Source: Cunninghamia lanceolata (taxonomy: Eukaryota > Streptophyta > Pinopsida > Cupressales > Cupressaceae). From it: a DNA stretch of 64,000 bases. The DNA is taken from contig BSBN01000849.1 of assembly GCA_027924645.1 (NCBI GenBank), positions 10,806,001 through 10,870,000 on the forward strand, read 5' to 3'. Shown in pieces: positions 23,893-34,756 of this stretch. Both the position numbers and the translations under genes were made by a program. The notes below the pieces were generated by a model. The model saw only the letters and a list, made by a program, of their open reading frames with translations. It ran no database searches and had not been told where the DNA came from. Each line of letters starts with the position of its first letter. Positions within the stretch are counted from its first letter, which is position 1.

Positions 23893-25460
23893 TTAGTTCA
23901 TTACCAGAGGGGCAATAACCCCTAACTTCTCCCTGAGATACTCAAAAGAGTCCTTAGGCAGAGGTTTAGTAAAGATATCTGCAATCTGATCCTTGGAAGG
24001 CACAAACTCCAATCTAACTTTATTCTTGTGCACTTGCTCTCTTAGAAAATGAAACTTGATAGATATATGCTTAGTCTTTGAATGCAACACCAGATTCTTA
24101 GATATATTTATTGCACTTGAATTATCATAGAAGATTGTGATAGGCTCCTCATATTCCACTCTTATGTCTCTTAGCATTTGCTTCATCCACAAAACCTAAG
24201 TGCAACTACCTGCTGCTGCAATACATTCTGCTTCAGTTGTGGATAGAGATATTGCCTCTTGTTTCTTGCTTAGCCAAGAAACTAACCTCTTCCCCAAAAA
24301 GAATGCTCCACCACTGGTACTCTTCCATTCATCCACATCTCCTACCCAATCAGCATCTGTATATGCATGAAGAGAGAAATCATGATCTCTAGGATACCAT
24401 AGACCATACTCAACTGTCCCTTTTAGATATCTAAAAATCCTCTTGATTGCCATGACATGAGATTCTCTAGGATCAGCCTGAAATCTAGCAACAAGACCAA
24501 CAACCTGCATAATGTCTGGTCTAGTTTGAGTGAGATACAATAGTCCTCCAATCATTAACCTATACTTTTTCTGATCAACCTTAGGAGAATCATCATCTTT
24601 GCTCAATTTACATCCAGTTGCCATGGGAGTGTTCATTGGTTTTGAGTCTTCCATCCCAAATTTCTTCAATAATTCTTTCACATATTTGGTCTGAGAAATG
24701 AAGATTCTTTTCTTTGTTTGAGTGATTTGTAGACCTAAGAAGAAATTCATTTCACCAAGCATGGACATTTCAAACTCACTTTTCATTTGATTTGCAAAAG
24801 TTTTACACATACTATCTCTTCCTCCAAAAATGATATCATCAACAAACACTTCAACAATCAAGATGTTTTCATGATCAAATTTGAAATACAAATTACTATC
24901 AGTAGTACCTTTGTTGAAACCAATCTTCAAAAGATGTTTATCTAATCTTTCATACCAGGCTCTTGGGGCTTGCTTCAGTCCATACAGTGCTTTCTTCAAC
25001 TTGCAGACCATATTACCATGATCAGACAATTGAAATCCATTCGGTTGCTCAATGTACACTTCTTCCTCCAAGTCACCATTTAGGAAGGCAGACTTGACAT
25101 CCATCTGATATACTTTGAAATCTTTGAAGGTAGCAAATGCAAGAAATAATCTAACTGCTTCAATTCTTGCCACCGGAGCAAAAGTTTCTTCAAAATTAAC
25201 TCCTTCTATTTGAGAATACCCCTTGTAGACCGATCTAGCTTTATTTCTGATTACTTCACCAACTTCATTTAGTTTGTTCTGGAAGACCCATTTGGTTCCA
25301 ATCACATTCTTGTTTCTAGGTCTGGGAACAAGATCCCAAGTGTGATTTTTCTCAATCTACATCAACTCTTCCTCCATTGCTTTGGTCTAGTTTTCGTCAT
25401 TACAGGCTTCATTTATTTTCTTAGGTTCAATCTTTGAAATTAGACAATACTCATCTAAAT
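23893..25460 (-). pseudogene. Copia-2 reverse transcriptase and RNase H, broken
   Basis: RT (25305-24196) opens with [16 protein letters not shown] and has [35 protein letters not shown] and the active-site box FVDD in [13 protein letters not shown] in place of Y before VDD is common in copia. RNase H begins with [20 protein letters not shown] and [17 protein letters not shown] at about 24193 interrupts it, and it resumes at 24192-23893 with FYDNSSAINISKN, HSKTKHISIKFHF and DIFTKPLP, ending where copia pol usually ends. Two more stops lie between integrase and RT (about 25355-25480). Confidence 0.92.
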
Positions 25461-25482
25461 TTTGAGCAATTCTCCTTCTAGT

Positions 25483-26946
25483 TTACACACCTTTGTTTTT
25501 GTCACCTATGATCTGATCTTCAGAGTGGTTCAGTCTTACATACCTTGGAACTTTGGGAGTTTCTTGCACTTTTGCTTCTTGATCGGGCTCATTCAAACTT
25601 ATCTCTTCTTCCTGATTTACTGGATCAGTTTGAACCTGACTTTCAGAAGAGGTTTGGACTCCTTGAATCAGAACACCATTCTGATCATCTTCATCATATT
25701 CATAAAACCTTGAGGGTTTCTCAATTCCCTCATCAACCTTCACATTTGTACTTTCTGTTATCTTTCTCGGTCTCTTGTTATAACACCGATATGCTTTGCT
25801 TTGAGTAGAGTAACCCAAGAATATTCCTTCATCACCTCTAGCATCAAACTTTCCTATATCTTCATCTCTTTTAATGTAACATTTGCTACCCAAAACTCTG
25901 AAATATCTCACAGTAGGAGTGATGCCAAACCAAAGTTCATAAGGAGTCTTACTGGTATTACTTCTGATTTGAACTCGATTGAGAGTATAGACTGCAGTGT
26001 TGATAGCTTCTCTCCAATAGATTTGAGGAACATTTGCTTCCATCATCATGGTCCTAGAAGCTTCCTAGATGGTCTGGTTCTTTCTTTCCACTACTCCATT
26101 CTGCTGTGGAGTCCTAAGAGTAGATAACTGTCTCTTTATTCCATGTTTCTCACAGAACTCTAAGAACTCACCGGATGTGAATTCCCCACCTCTATCAGAC
26201 CTCAGACTTTTCAGTTTTAATCTGGTTTCATTCTCTACCATAGCCTTGAATATTTTAAATTTCTCAAGAGTTTCTGATTTCTCTTTCAGAAAGGTTACCC
26301 ACATCATCCGGGAATAGTCATCAATTAGTAACATGAAGTATCTATCACCTTGCACACTCCTGGTTCTTGCTAGGCCACAAAGATCAGTATGAACTAAGTC
26401 CAATAATCCAGTAGAAGATAGTTCCTTACTCTTGAATGTGACTCTGCTCAGCTTACCCAACTGACATTCATTACACAAGCTATTTGTTGGTTTCACCAAT
26501 TTTGGAAGATCTCTTACAACTTGAGTATTGCTTATCTTGATGATATTATCAAAATTCACATGACACATTCTCCTATTCCATAACCAACTTTGATCAACTT
26601 GAGAAAATAAGCAACTTTTACCAGTACCAACCAAGTGGAAGATATAACCTTTAGTTTGGGTAACAGATGCAATCTCTATTCTGGAACTTTCAAAGATCTT
26701 GCATTTTCCATTCTTGAACTGGAGATCATAGCTTTTTTCTACCAACTGTCCAACACTGAGAAGATTGTGCTTTAAACCTTCAACATATAGTACATTACCG
26801 GTTTTGTTCCTTCCATCAAAAGAAATAGTTCCTCTTCCTTTGATTCTACCAGCATAATTATCACCAAACTTTACCACTCCTCCTTCATACCTTTCCAAAT
26901 CTATGAACTTATTTTTGTCACCTGTCATATGGTGTGAGCAACCACT
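25483..26946 (-). pseudogene. Copia-2 protease and integrase, broken
   Basis: The protease site reads VIDSGCSHHMTG (D-S-G intact), but a TAG about 4 codons before it separates it from gag. The pre-integrase region has WNRRMCHVNFDNI and CNECQLGKLSRVTF. Integrase keeps all three acidic sites: VHTDLCG, LRSDRGGEF and the Glu in TPQQNGVVERKNQTI. A TAG (about 26063) follows, and 26049-25483 continues with EAINTAVYTLNR and FDARGDEGIFLGYSTQSKAYR, the usual integrase C-terminal block, then an acidic linker to RT. Confidence 0.92.
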
Positions 26947-26955
26947 GTCAATGAC

Positions 26956-28064
26956 CTAGTCATCATTTTCTTCAATTTGAGCAGCCATAGCTCTTTCTAC
27001 AATTTTATGATTGACAGATTCAGAGGATATTGGTTCTTCTTCCTTGATGGCAATAAACACCCAATCACTTCTGGATTTGTTTCCTATCTCTGATTCATCA
27101 TCTATTACTCCTTCATTATCATCTTCTTCATGAACATAGTAACAATTCTTTTGGAACCTTGATCTGTTAGGATTTGGCCTTGAAAATATTTCTAGACACT
27201 TTGAGGCAAAATGACCAATCTTATTGCAGTTAAAATACTTAAAAGGCAATTTTTCTTCATACTTACCGGATCCTCTTGGCAGTCTCTTTGCAGTAAGGGC
27301 TTCAAGTTGAGTAGTTTCTACTTCTTCTTCCATGTCTTTCCTTGCTTTTTCATACCATGACAGTTTCCTTGATGATTTCTCTCCCAGATCAAACCTTTGT
27401 TTACCTTTTACAGAGGCACTAGCTTTGAATGCAGATTTAGTCTTGGGGGGCCATCTCTAAACTCGGTCATTTCAAATGCTGCCAATTTGCCAGCCAATTG
27501 ATCTCTTGTGACAGTTGTATGGGCTCTAAATTCTTCAATGGCAGCAACCTTGATTTTATATGAGGCAGGAAGGGATCTGAGAATTTTGCCAACAATCTCA
27601 TCTTCATCCAAGACTCCACCAGCATTTGTAATTCCACAAACAATCTCATTAACCCTTGGCATAAAAGTAGTGATATTTTCATCATCTTTCATCTTCAGAT
27701 TTTCAAATTTCCCTTTTAGACTTTGTAACCTTGCACATTTAACATATTTGTCTCCTTCATGCAAAAGTTCCAGTTTTTGCCAAATCTCAAAAGCAATTGG
27801 CAGGTCAACAACATTTGAGAGCTCTGAATCAGATAATGCGCTTAGAAGAGCTTCAATAGTCTGCAGATTGTTTTCAGCATCTGTAATTTCATTTGCAGCT
27901 TTCGGACCACCTTGTGGAGGTGTATACTGTGTTGTAGCCTTGGTCCAATATGCCATTCCCATACATTGCAAGTGACATTTCATGTGACCTTTCCAAAGAT
28001 TAAAATTGGTTCCATCAAACTTCAGACTATCCTTCTTGTAAGACGACATCCTGGATCTCCTCAA
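26956..28064 (-). pseudogene. Copia-2 gag with damaged zinc knuckle
   Basis: The long part (28064-27408, start at 28064 or at MSSYKKDSLKFDG, 28049) has FDGTNFNLWKGHMKCHLQ and KILRSLPASYKIKVAAIEE, the UBN2 / copia gag family. After a frame break, 27333-26956 carries YFNCNKIGHFASKC. The family consensus is C-x2-C-x4-H-x4-C; here the first Cys is replaced (Tyr/Phe), so zinc binding and RNA packaging are probably impaired. An acidic linker leads to the protease. Confidence 0.9.
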
Positions 28065-28089
28065 GTGGTTAAGCTCCTTTTAGAGGAAC

Positions 28090-28104
28090 TTGGCTCTAAT
28101 ACCA
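28090..28104 (-). promoter_or_regulatory. Copia-2 primer-binding site
   Basis: The minus strand reads TGGTATTAGAGCCAA two bases from the inner edge of the 5' LTR (28107). It matches the tRNA-iMet 3' end with one change (TATTAG for TATCAG). Confidence 0.88.
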
Positions 28105-28106
28105 AT

Positions 28107-29364
28107 TGTTAGACTTAGGGCACACAACTGAGAGGGGGGGTGAATCAGTTGTCCAAAACTTTCTCCAATTTCACACTTAAATCCTCTTAGTGATTAGCAG
28201 TATATCAATCATGAAACATAATGCAATTAAATCAAAAGCAGAAACTCATCAACACAATAGACACCAAGATTTTGACGTGGAAAATCCAGTTAAGGGAAAA
28301 ACCATGGGGTGATTAACCCAAGATTGTATTCTCTGTTAGAAGAATAGAAAGAACAAAATGGCACATGCCAATTAGGGCTCACTGCTCGAGCACACTACTC
28401 ACAAGAGGCTTACTGCCTACAAGAGGCTCACTGCCTACAAGAGACACACTGTCTACAAAGAAATAAGTATCACCTACTTGAACTAGAAAATAGCATCTTC
28501 ACCATGCTTGAATTAGTTCCATTTAAGCCCAATACTTATGCTCTGTCTTTCGCTCTCCTCCTTGCTACCACTCTCTCATCTACACAAGGACAACTTTGAA
28601 ATGACTTCGCAACCCCTTATTTATACAAGACATCAACTTAGGAATAATCATCTAAGTCAGAAAACATCTATAAGAACATCCACAAGATGTGTAACTCATC
28701 CGGTCGACCAGTCTCAGGAAGAACATCATCATCTGGAGGTAATTCTTCAATTGCAGGCTCCAACTCCAATGCGGACCACCAATACGGGTTGGACACGATC
28801 CAAAGACCTTCACAAGATTGCCTGACTCACCAAGAACATCCGCACTTCATCTACTTACTGAAATCCTTCTCTCCTTCATCCAGAACCTCAAGAACATAGT
28901 CTGTCACCACTGTCACAAAAGAATAGATGCTTGCGAACCTTCAAACCATGAACCAGTCAAGTTGATACTTCACATAGACTTCCTCAACACTCCCTCAAAT
29001 CCGCAGAATAGGATAATGCATTTCCGGATCACATCGGACCTATCTGTATCACTTTGTCACCTCTAAACTCTTGCCGGAACCGATTTTACTTGAATGGTCA
29101 CAACTTCTTCAGATATTCATGTGGACCTCTGAAATCTTTACTGGATTACCTTAAGACACATATCTACAAGCCCATTAAACCGCATCCTGTGATTCTCATC
29201 TCATCTTATACTTTTTCCTTACTGTCTTCACTATTCTTCTCTATTCCTAAGTAGGACTAATTTTCTCAATATCCTCAGCACTCAGCTCATCCAATCCTTT
29301 TCATCAATGTAACAGGAGTATGTTGACATCAATGACAACACTGGTTAGTCCCATACTTGTAACA
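28107..29364 (-). repeat. Copia-2 5' LTR (1258 bp)
   Basis: It starts TGTTAGACTTAGGG and ends ACTTGTAACA, next to TSD ATGGA. The hairpin module is at 28124-28152 and the GGCTCACTGCC-type repeats at 28375-28450 (one unit more than the 3' LTR). Confidence 0.93.
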
Positions 29365-29369
29365 ATGGA

Positions 29370-30420
29370 CTGACATCCAACATAGGCCGTTCTCCTCTGC
29401 CAAATACTCACTCTCCACATCCTCACTCCTCTTTTCTCATCCTTCACCTTCATGGGCTTCAACCCCCTGCAAACTGACCACCTCCACCAAATCTTGCTTG
29501 TCACATCCTCTACAACTTCTACCCATAGGTAGGCATCCCTACTCTGCTCTACCACATCTACACATTCCACAATTTTATCTACCATGCTACTCATCTCATC
29601 GGGTACATGCACTTCTAACTCAATATCACAAAACTCATAAACAAGATAGTTTACCTCATACTCCTCCACTACTCCATCGTCACCGAGTGTAATGTTCTTC
29701 TTTACTTCAACAACATCGTGTACAACATTCTTCACTGCTGCACTGAACAATTGTTCAATCTTCTATATCTCTTCACCAAGCAACCCTTGATCTTCCTTAG
29801 GTTCCCCATCAAACACTAGACCATTATGCATCCAATCTTCTTCTTTACTAGTCACTTCTCCTTCCAAGGATCTTTCAATTCTTCTCATCTCCTCTTTCAA
29901 TAGTAGATCATCCTCACCAACTTCTCCATCGAACATAGGACTGCCAAAGTTAGTTTTCTACACCTTTTCATCTCTCTTTTTCTTTTATAGCTACAACCTC
30001 TGCACACTCCACAGCTGCAAATTGATCTACTGCACACATACTGTCACCTACAAACAAACAATTATTAGAAGAAACATGGGACTCTTCTCCACCCACTTTA
30101 TTCTCTACACAAATCTCCTTTAGGTTTTCATATTACTCTTCCTTCATTTCTTCCAATAACTCTTCACACCTCTTCGCAACTCATTCCTTCCATCTATCTT
30201 CTCCATCTCTTCAACATTGGGATTGTCAAAACCTAGCCAATCACAAACCCTCTCTTCCTTTTCCTTATTTTCTCCATCAATGAATTTGAGTCTTTCTTGC
30301 TCTCATCATTGTAGGAATCCTTCAAACCTACCTCATCTCTTGATCTTTTCTCAGATTCTTTATAGCTGCAATTGTTCACACATCTTTACTCTCTCCTTCA
30401 TAGCTTCAAGCTCTCAACTG
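29370..30420 (-). pseudogene. LARD internal Glu-rich ORF, degenerate, function unknown
   Basis: Read right to left from about 30420, the only coding-like sequence inside the LARD is acidic and charged. The best-preserved part is 29936-29370, with one stop at 29763-29765. It contains two similar units, MFDGEVGEDDLLLKEE and VFDGEPKEDQGLLGEE, each followed by a basic/Ile-rich stretch, so it is an internal amino-acid repeat of about 34 residues. Copia-2 cuts the frame at 29364, and a few more codons (MRGKGMKKRCC) are readable beyond it at 22315 and left. There is no zinc knuckle, protease or RT. It may be a relic of a gag-like or accessory protein. Confidence 0.5.
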
Positions 30421-30522
30421 ATTAGGGCTTCACACACCCGTAATGATCCTTTCGAGTTCTCACAACCACCTTCTCTGCTACTCCACAGGTCCTAGTGGAT
30501 ACTCTCCATGCTCAGGAATAAC

Positions 30523-30537
30523 TTGTTCTGATACCAA
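30523..30537 (-). promoter_or_regulatory. LARD primer-binding site
   Basis: The minus strand reads TGGTATCAGAACAAG, starting two bases past the inner edge of the right LTR (30540). Ten of the first twelve bases fit the tRNA-iMet primer-site consensus. It fixes 30540-32035 as the 5' LTR and the element as minus-strand. Confidence 0.8.
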
Positions 30538-30539
30538 TT

Positions 30540-32035
30540 TGATGCAAGAGGTACTCCCTCTCGCTATAGCAACACACAATTTCTCGAAATGCAAAAACAA
30601 ATATAGATTGCAACACAAATTTTTGATTTATTTTATTCAATTTCACTCACAACCAAACTATAAATCTGCAACAAATTAATTACAATATTGGCCTCTCATG
30701 GCCTCAAAAATCTATAGTGAAAACTCTCCTCATTCCCTCACACTCACTCAGCAATCTTCTCTACTTCACAAGCCCCTCACACGGGATGAGATCTCCCTCT
30801 TCCCCAAAATATGCCTCAGAGAAATCTGCCTCTCATCGTGCAAAGATAGCATTTTAAATAATATGCAATCTGCTAGCTTTTCATTTCCATCGCACCTTCT
30901 TTGTAAATGTGGTAGGTGTAGAGCCTCACAAAGAGGTGTTTGATCTTCCCTCTTCCATTTTGCCTATCCAATAATTCTTAACAGAAATAAAGATTTTTCT
31001 CTTCATGATCCACACATGAAGCATTCATGTCCATGATAGTTCAGTATCCTTCTTGACTATTAGAGCACCATGATTGGGCTCAACACCAATGTAATCAATT
31101 AGTATTCCAAGAAAATTCTCGATCCTCTCAACATATTGGCAAGCAGTAGCTGGAAGGTCATCATATCTCCATACTAAAGATATATCAGATTGCCATCCAT
31201 GCCATAGTTTCGTTCTTGTCATCCTTTGACAGATGATTCTCTCATGTCAATGGCTGAATAGGATCGATGGTAATAGAATGCTAGAACCCTCCCATTCCAA
31301 AGATGCCAATGATCTTGACATTCTTCTCCTAATGTTGTTCACATAGGCTTTCAAAATCTACCTCAAGCTCATTGAGTCTATCCATCCAGTGTATGATGTT
31401 GCTTGCAACATCATTTCACTTGGGCTCAAACAACAAGTCATGTAAAGCTTCCTAGATTTATGTTTCGAATCTATCATGGTTTACAAAGTTATCATAGTTT
31501 ACAAAAAGACATTCCTATAATGCCATGTTTGGCCAACTCCTTTAATCATATGCGGAAATAACATATAAAATATAATGTCCATTGATTGAAACTTCAATGC
31601 GTAGGTTTTGAAGAGTTCATGGGATCGCTACCCTTTATTAGACTTTGCACCTTCTAGAGACTTTAAAATGTACTATGATAATCAGTATTCATCTTCAAAC
31701 TCCTTCTCCAGTGGCCGGATTAACCTTTCCTAATATGCATTAAAATTTCCCATAGATTCAGTTCCTTCTGGTATCGTATTTGTGCACAGATGTACGAAAA
31801 CACCACATGATTAGAATAAATATGTTTCACAATAGTCACTATGTAATGTGTCTCTGATTCAGTCACTTCCATAGGTGGCAACGACTTGAATCCTTTGCCA
31901 AAGCTAGAATCCTCCTTCTCTGCCAATGGCTGTGAGATGCTAAAACAAAACTTAAGCAAACAAAAACTGAAATAAACAAATGAAATCTTTTTGGGTGATG
32001 CTGATTGCCAATTTGCTCGGGGTGCTCCTGCATCA
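30540..32035 (-). repeat. LARD 5' LTR (1496 bp), uninterrupted
   Basis: It starts TGATGCAAGAGG and ends GGGGTGCTCCTGCATCA with TG...CA ends and a longer inverted terminus (TGATGCA(A/G)GAG). It matches the left LTR block by block and serves as the empty site for both insertions there. It has no ORF worth calling; 30217-30495 (+), just outside it, is a chance ORF. Confidence 0.85.
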
Positions 32036-32365
32036 TTAAATATGTTAGGAACTCGTGTTTAACCCTTTTGTTTACTTTGTTAGTATATTACATTTGGACG
32101 CATATGCTTTGTAAGTCATCCTATGAGCATATTGTATTATCCCACATTCATGGGAAGTAATAGTTGTTTAGATTTGACTTAGTCTATAAGTACGTGTTAA
32201 GGCCAATGAAGGCATCCACGAATTTATTGTATTGAGTTTGCTCAAAAGAGGTTGACCCCTCAAAGTGGCCTGTGATCAATAAATTCCTTCTGTGTTTCTG
32301 CTATTTATATATTTATGTTATTTCATGCATTTTTCATTATATTGTTGTAGGAGGTTCCTCTCATC

Positions 32366-32377
32366 TGGTATCAGAGC
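32366..32377 (+). promoter_or_regulatory. Gypsy primer-binding site
   Basis: TGGTATCAGAGC is a perfect plant tRNA-iMet-type site 2 bases past the LTR end. Confidence 0.85.
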
Positions 32378-33333
32378 ACTTTCTTGGGCTCAATGTGTGG
32401 AAATTCTACAAAAAAAAATTTCTGCAGTGGCCTCTAGGCACTGTGATTATTGTAGTAGTTATTTCTTTTTCGCATCTGTATTGTTCATTTCAATTGCAGG
32501 TTTGGATAAGGGAATATCCCTATCTGCTTAACTGTGGGAAGTACCTGCGCATATAGCCCTAAAACTCATTGTGAGAAGTACCACAGGAACCCTGAAGTAG
32601 CTGGCCCATTGAGAGGACCTGCGAGTGAAAAGGGCAATGGCCCTACCTGATTGACTAGTTCCTATCTGTGAGGTAAACCAAAATCTGTCGTTTGTGGCAA
32701 AACAGTTATCAGTTTTACCTGAGCCGTGGAGTGGGGTACTGCCCCAATACACAAGCCGTTAGATAGCATTGGTGGCCGAGTGACTCCCCTGAACCTTTGG
32801 GAAGCTAAACATACTCGGGGCCCATATCTATTAACAACTGACAAATCGTAGATTGAATCTGTCTAGAGCAGTTTGTAGATCATTTCCAGGGAAAAAAATA
32901 TTTTTTTGCCATATCTTCCTTGCTTTAGCTCTGTTTCCTCTCAAAATTCACCGGAACCCCTGAAATTTCATTCTACACATTTCCTTCCTTGAGAACCCTA
33001 TCCCAAATTCCACTTATCGAAGCCATAAATCCCACATTTGTCTATTTTTAGGGTTTGCCATAACTTCTTCGATTCTCACCCAATAGCCTTCAAAGTTTGC
33101 CACAGTGTTCATTTCATATTTCTGCTCCTTTGTCCCTCTTGGATGGATTTTCCCATTCTTTCACCCTGCTTCTGAAATCCCCATTTTCTTCTCCAATTTC
33201 CCTCAGAAAGTCCAAAACCTAGTCAAACCTTAATTATTTATCAAAGTTTTTCCCAAATCCAAATTTTCCTTTACTAAAAAAGTTTTTATTTTTATTTTTC
33301 TACCTATTCCCCCAAAAAACAAATCTCCTGGTT

Positions 33334-33657
33334 ATGGTTGTCACCTGCACAGGAGAAAAAAACATGGAGGATGAACTTGCAGCCCTCAAGACCAAACTCC
33401 AAGATCTTGATGAAAAAATTCTCGGCCTCAATCTTCAGCATTCATCTATGAATAATAGATGGCACCCAGAGTCTTCTGCATACACTGTGTTTTCTTCCTC
33501 CAGTAATTTTTGTGGGTCAAAGCTTGATTTTCCTCACTTCAATGGTGATGATCCAACTGGATGGATATACTGGGAAGAACAATATTTCAGTCTACATAAT
33601 ACTTTTCATGTCAACAAAGTCCCACTTGCATCCTTTCACTTGCATGCTATAACTTGA
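33334..33657 (+). pseudogene. Gypsy gag N-terminus, truncated
   Basis: This 107-residue reading frame has a coiled-coil start (EDELAALKTKLQDLDEKI) and KLDFPHFNGDDPTGWIYWEE, then KVPLASFHL, a strong match to plant Gypsy gag N-terminal regions (fuller versions run several hundred residues). A TGA at 33655-33657 coincides with the loss of homology, so this is an end-truncated copy. Confidence 0.85.
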
Positions 33658-33912
33658 AGAAGAGCAACAAAGAGAAGAGTAAGTATTGTAGATGATCCAA
33701 TTAACCAATGTTGGATTTTTAGTGGTAGAATCCTAAGGTCTGACATGAAATTAAATAATGAAATTAGGTCTTTGATTGAAAAATATTGGCATGATAATAC
33801 AAGGGTTTCATCAAATGTTAGAGATGTTTTGACTAAGCGATATCTTGTTGGGTTTAATGTGAGACTGCTTGAGCAAATTCAACCCTCAAATCACATTTTA
33901 GCCTCATAGGAA
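33658..33912 (+). pseudogene. 3' part of unrecognised split gene
   Basis: It reads open from RRATKRRVSIVDDPINQCW through EIRSLIEKYWHDNTRVSSN and DVLTKRYLVGFNVRLLEQ to a TAG at 33907-33909. It has the same strand and basic, Asn/Lys-rich style as the fragment ending at 14790 (KNATRRAITTLLNKLVV). With the LARD and Gypsy pieces removed, the two could join in one frame. The rest of the gene is absent; a minus-strand Copia fragment follows at once. The family is not identified. Confidence 0.5.
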
Positions 33913-33919
33913 ACATTCT

Positions 33920-34756
33920 ATTGTTGTTCATTTGAAATACTGATTGTGGTCCTTAGATTTTGGTTGTTGCCTTTTCCACTTGAATTTGTTGGATTGGTTC
34001 TTCCACCTCTTGATGATTTCTTCTTCTGCCTCTAAAGTTAGATCTCCCTATACCTCTACTATTACTGATAGAACATGTGACTTGAAGGCATGCTCCAAAG
34101 AAGAGATAGAAGGATGACTCAGCCTATTCTCATGAGAAACTAAAGATGCATGATGTACATCTATAGAAAACTATGAAATATTTTTTCTCTTCTATAGCCA
34201 CAACAATAGACTCGAACTTTGTGGGTAGGCTCCTCAAAATATTTTCTACTATTCTTTTGTCTTCAAGAGCCTCACCATGAGATCTAATTTGAATAACTAA
34301 TCCAATAATTTGTGTAAAAAATGAATCTATAGATTCATAATCTTTCATAGACATAGTTTTAAAATCTCTTCTTAACATTTGCAACTTTGTAGATTTTACC
34401 ATAGCTATTCCTTGATGTGCAATTTGAAGGATGTCCCATGCTTGCTTTAATCTTGTTACTGTTTCAACCCTTGGGAAAATACTTTCATGCATTGCATGAA
34501 AGATGTAGAAGAGAGACTTAAAATCCTTTTTTCTATTATCCTTGATCACTTCTCTTCTTGAGATAATGCATTCTATGCTATTGCATTTGTAGGTTCAAAA
34601 AACCCATTCTCCACAAGCTCAAATATATTTTGAGAACTAAACAAATCCTTCATCATGATTGACCATTACTCATAATTATTTATGATAAACTAAGGAATTG
34701 CAAGATTTGTGAGACTTATTCTAGAAGAAGATATCATTATTGGCTATGATACCATA
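33920..34756 (-). pseudogene. Copia-3 fragment: gag and primer site
   Basis: On the minus strand, 34549-34130 encodes a copia gag core (RLKQAWDILQIAHQG, LQMLRRDFKTMSMKDYESI, RIVENILRSLPTKFESIVVA; UBN2 family). It is followed down to about 33920 by a Gly/Arg-poor, frameshifted tail. TGGTATCATAGCCA at 34741-34754 resembles the tRNA-Met site with one change, and TGAAGGAAAC at 34757 would open the 5' LTR. No pol is present. The LTR's outer end could not be placed and may run into duplication copy B. Confidence 0.75.

Larger units (their letters stand above)
22321..29364 (-). mobile_element. Copia-2: complete Ty1/copia element, 7.0 kb, TSD ATGGA
   Basis: The LTRs are 22321-23560 (3') and 28107-29364 (5'), both TGTTAGACTTAGGG...TTG(C/T)AACA. 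A perfect 5-bp TSD ATGGA flanks the element (22316-22320 and 29365-29369). The primer site is next to the 5' LTR and a purine tract next to the 3' LTR. Domain order on the minus strand is gag, knuckle, protease, integrase, RT, RNase H. The LTRs look about 96% alike over their first 240 bp by eye, with one extra repeat unit in the 5' LTR. It is structurally complete but has in-frame stops in pol, so it is probably not autonomous. It sits inside the internal region of the LARD. Confidence 0.96.
14791..32035 (-). mobile_element. Outer LARD-like LTR retrotransposon hosting nested elements
   Basis: Two direct copies of a ~1.5-kb LTR (14791-22107 once its insertions are removed, and 30540-32035) begin TGATGCAAGAGG and end CTCCTGCATCA. 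Next to the right copy, TGGTATCAGAACAAG on the minus strand (30523-30537) fits a tRNA-iMet primer site, so transcription runs right to left. The flanks ATAAA (14786-14790) and TTAAA (32036-32040) are a 5-bp TSD with one change. Without the nested insertions the element is about 4.4 kb: two LTRs and about 1.4 kb of internal DNA holding only a degenerate Glu-rich ORF and no pol. Two independent insertions are the alternative, but primer site, LTR direction and TSD favour one element. Confidence 0.78.
32043..33657 (+). mobile_element. Ty3/Gypsy 5' fragment: LTR, primer site, gag start
   Basis: The putative LTR 32043-32363 begins TGTTAGGAACTC and ends GAGGTTCCTCTCA, with inverted GGAAC / GTTCC near the ends. 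TGGTATCAGAGC at 32366-32377 is the tRNA-iMet primer site. About 950 bp of leader follows, then a truncated gag. The element stops at about 33657 with no pol and no second LTR, so most of it was deleted or never arrived. Confidence 0.8.

Noticed and set aside
30217..30495. 92-codon plus-strand ORF rich in Ser, His and Leu
   Set aside because: Antisense to the degenerate Glu-rich LARD frame; such composition is the mirror of acidic codons.
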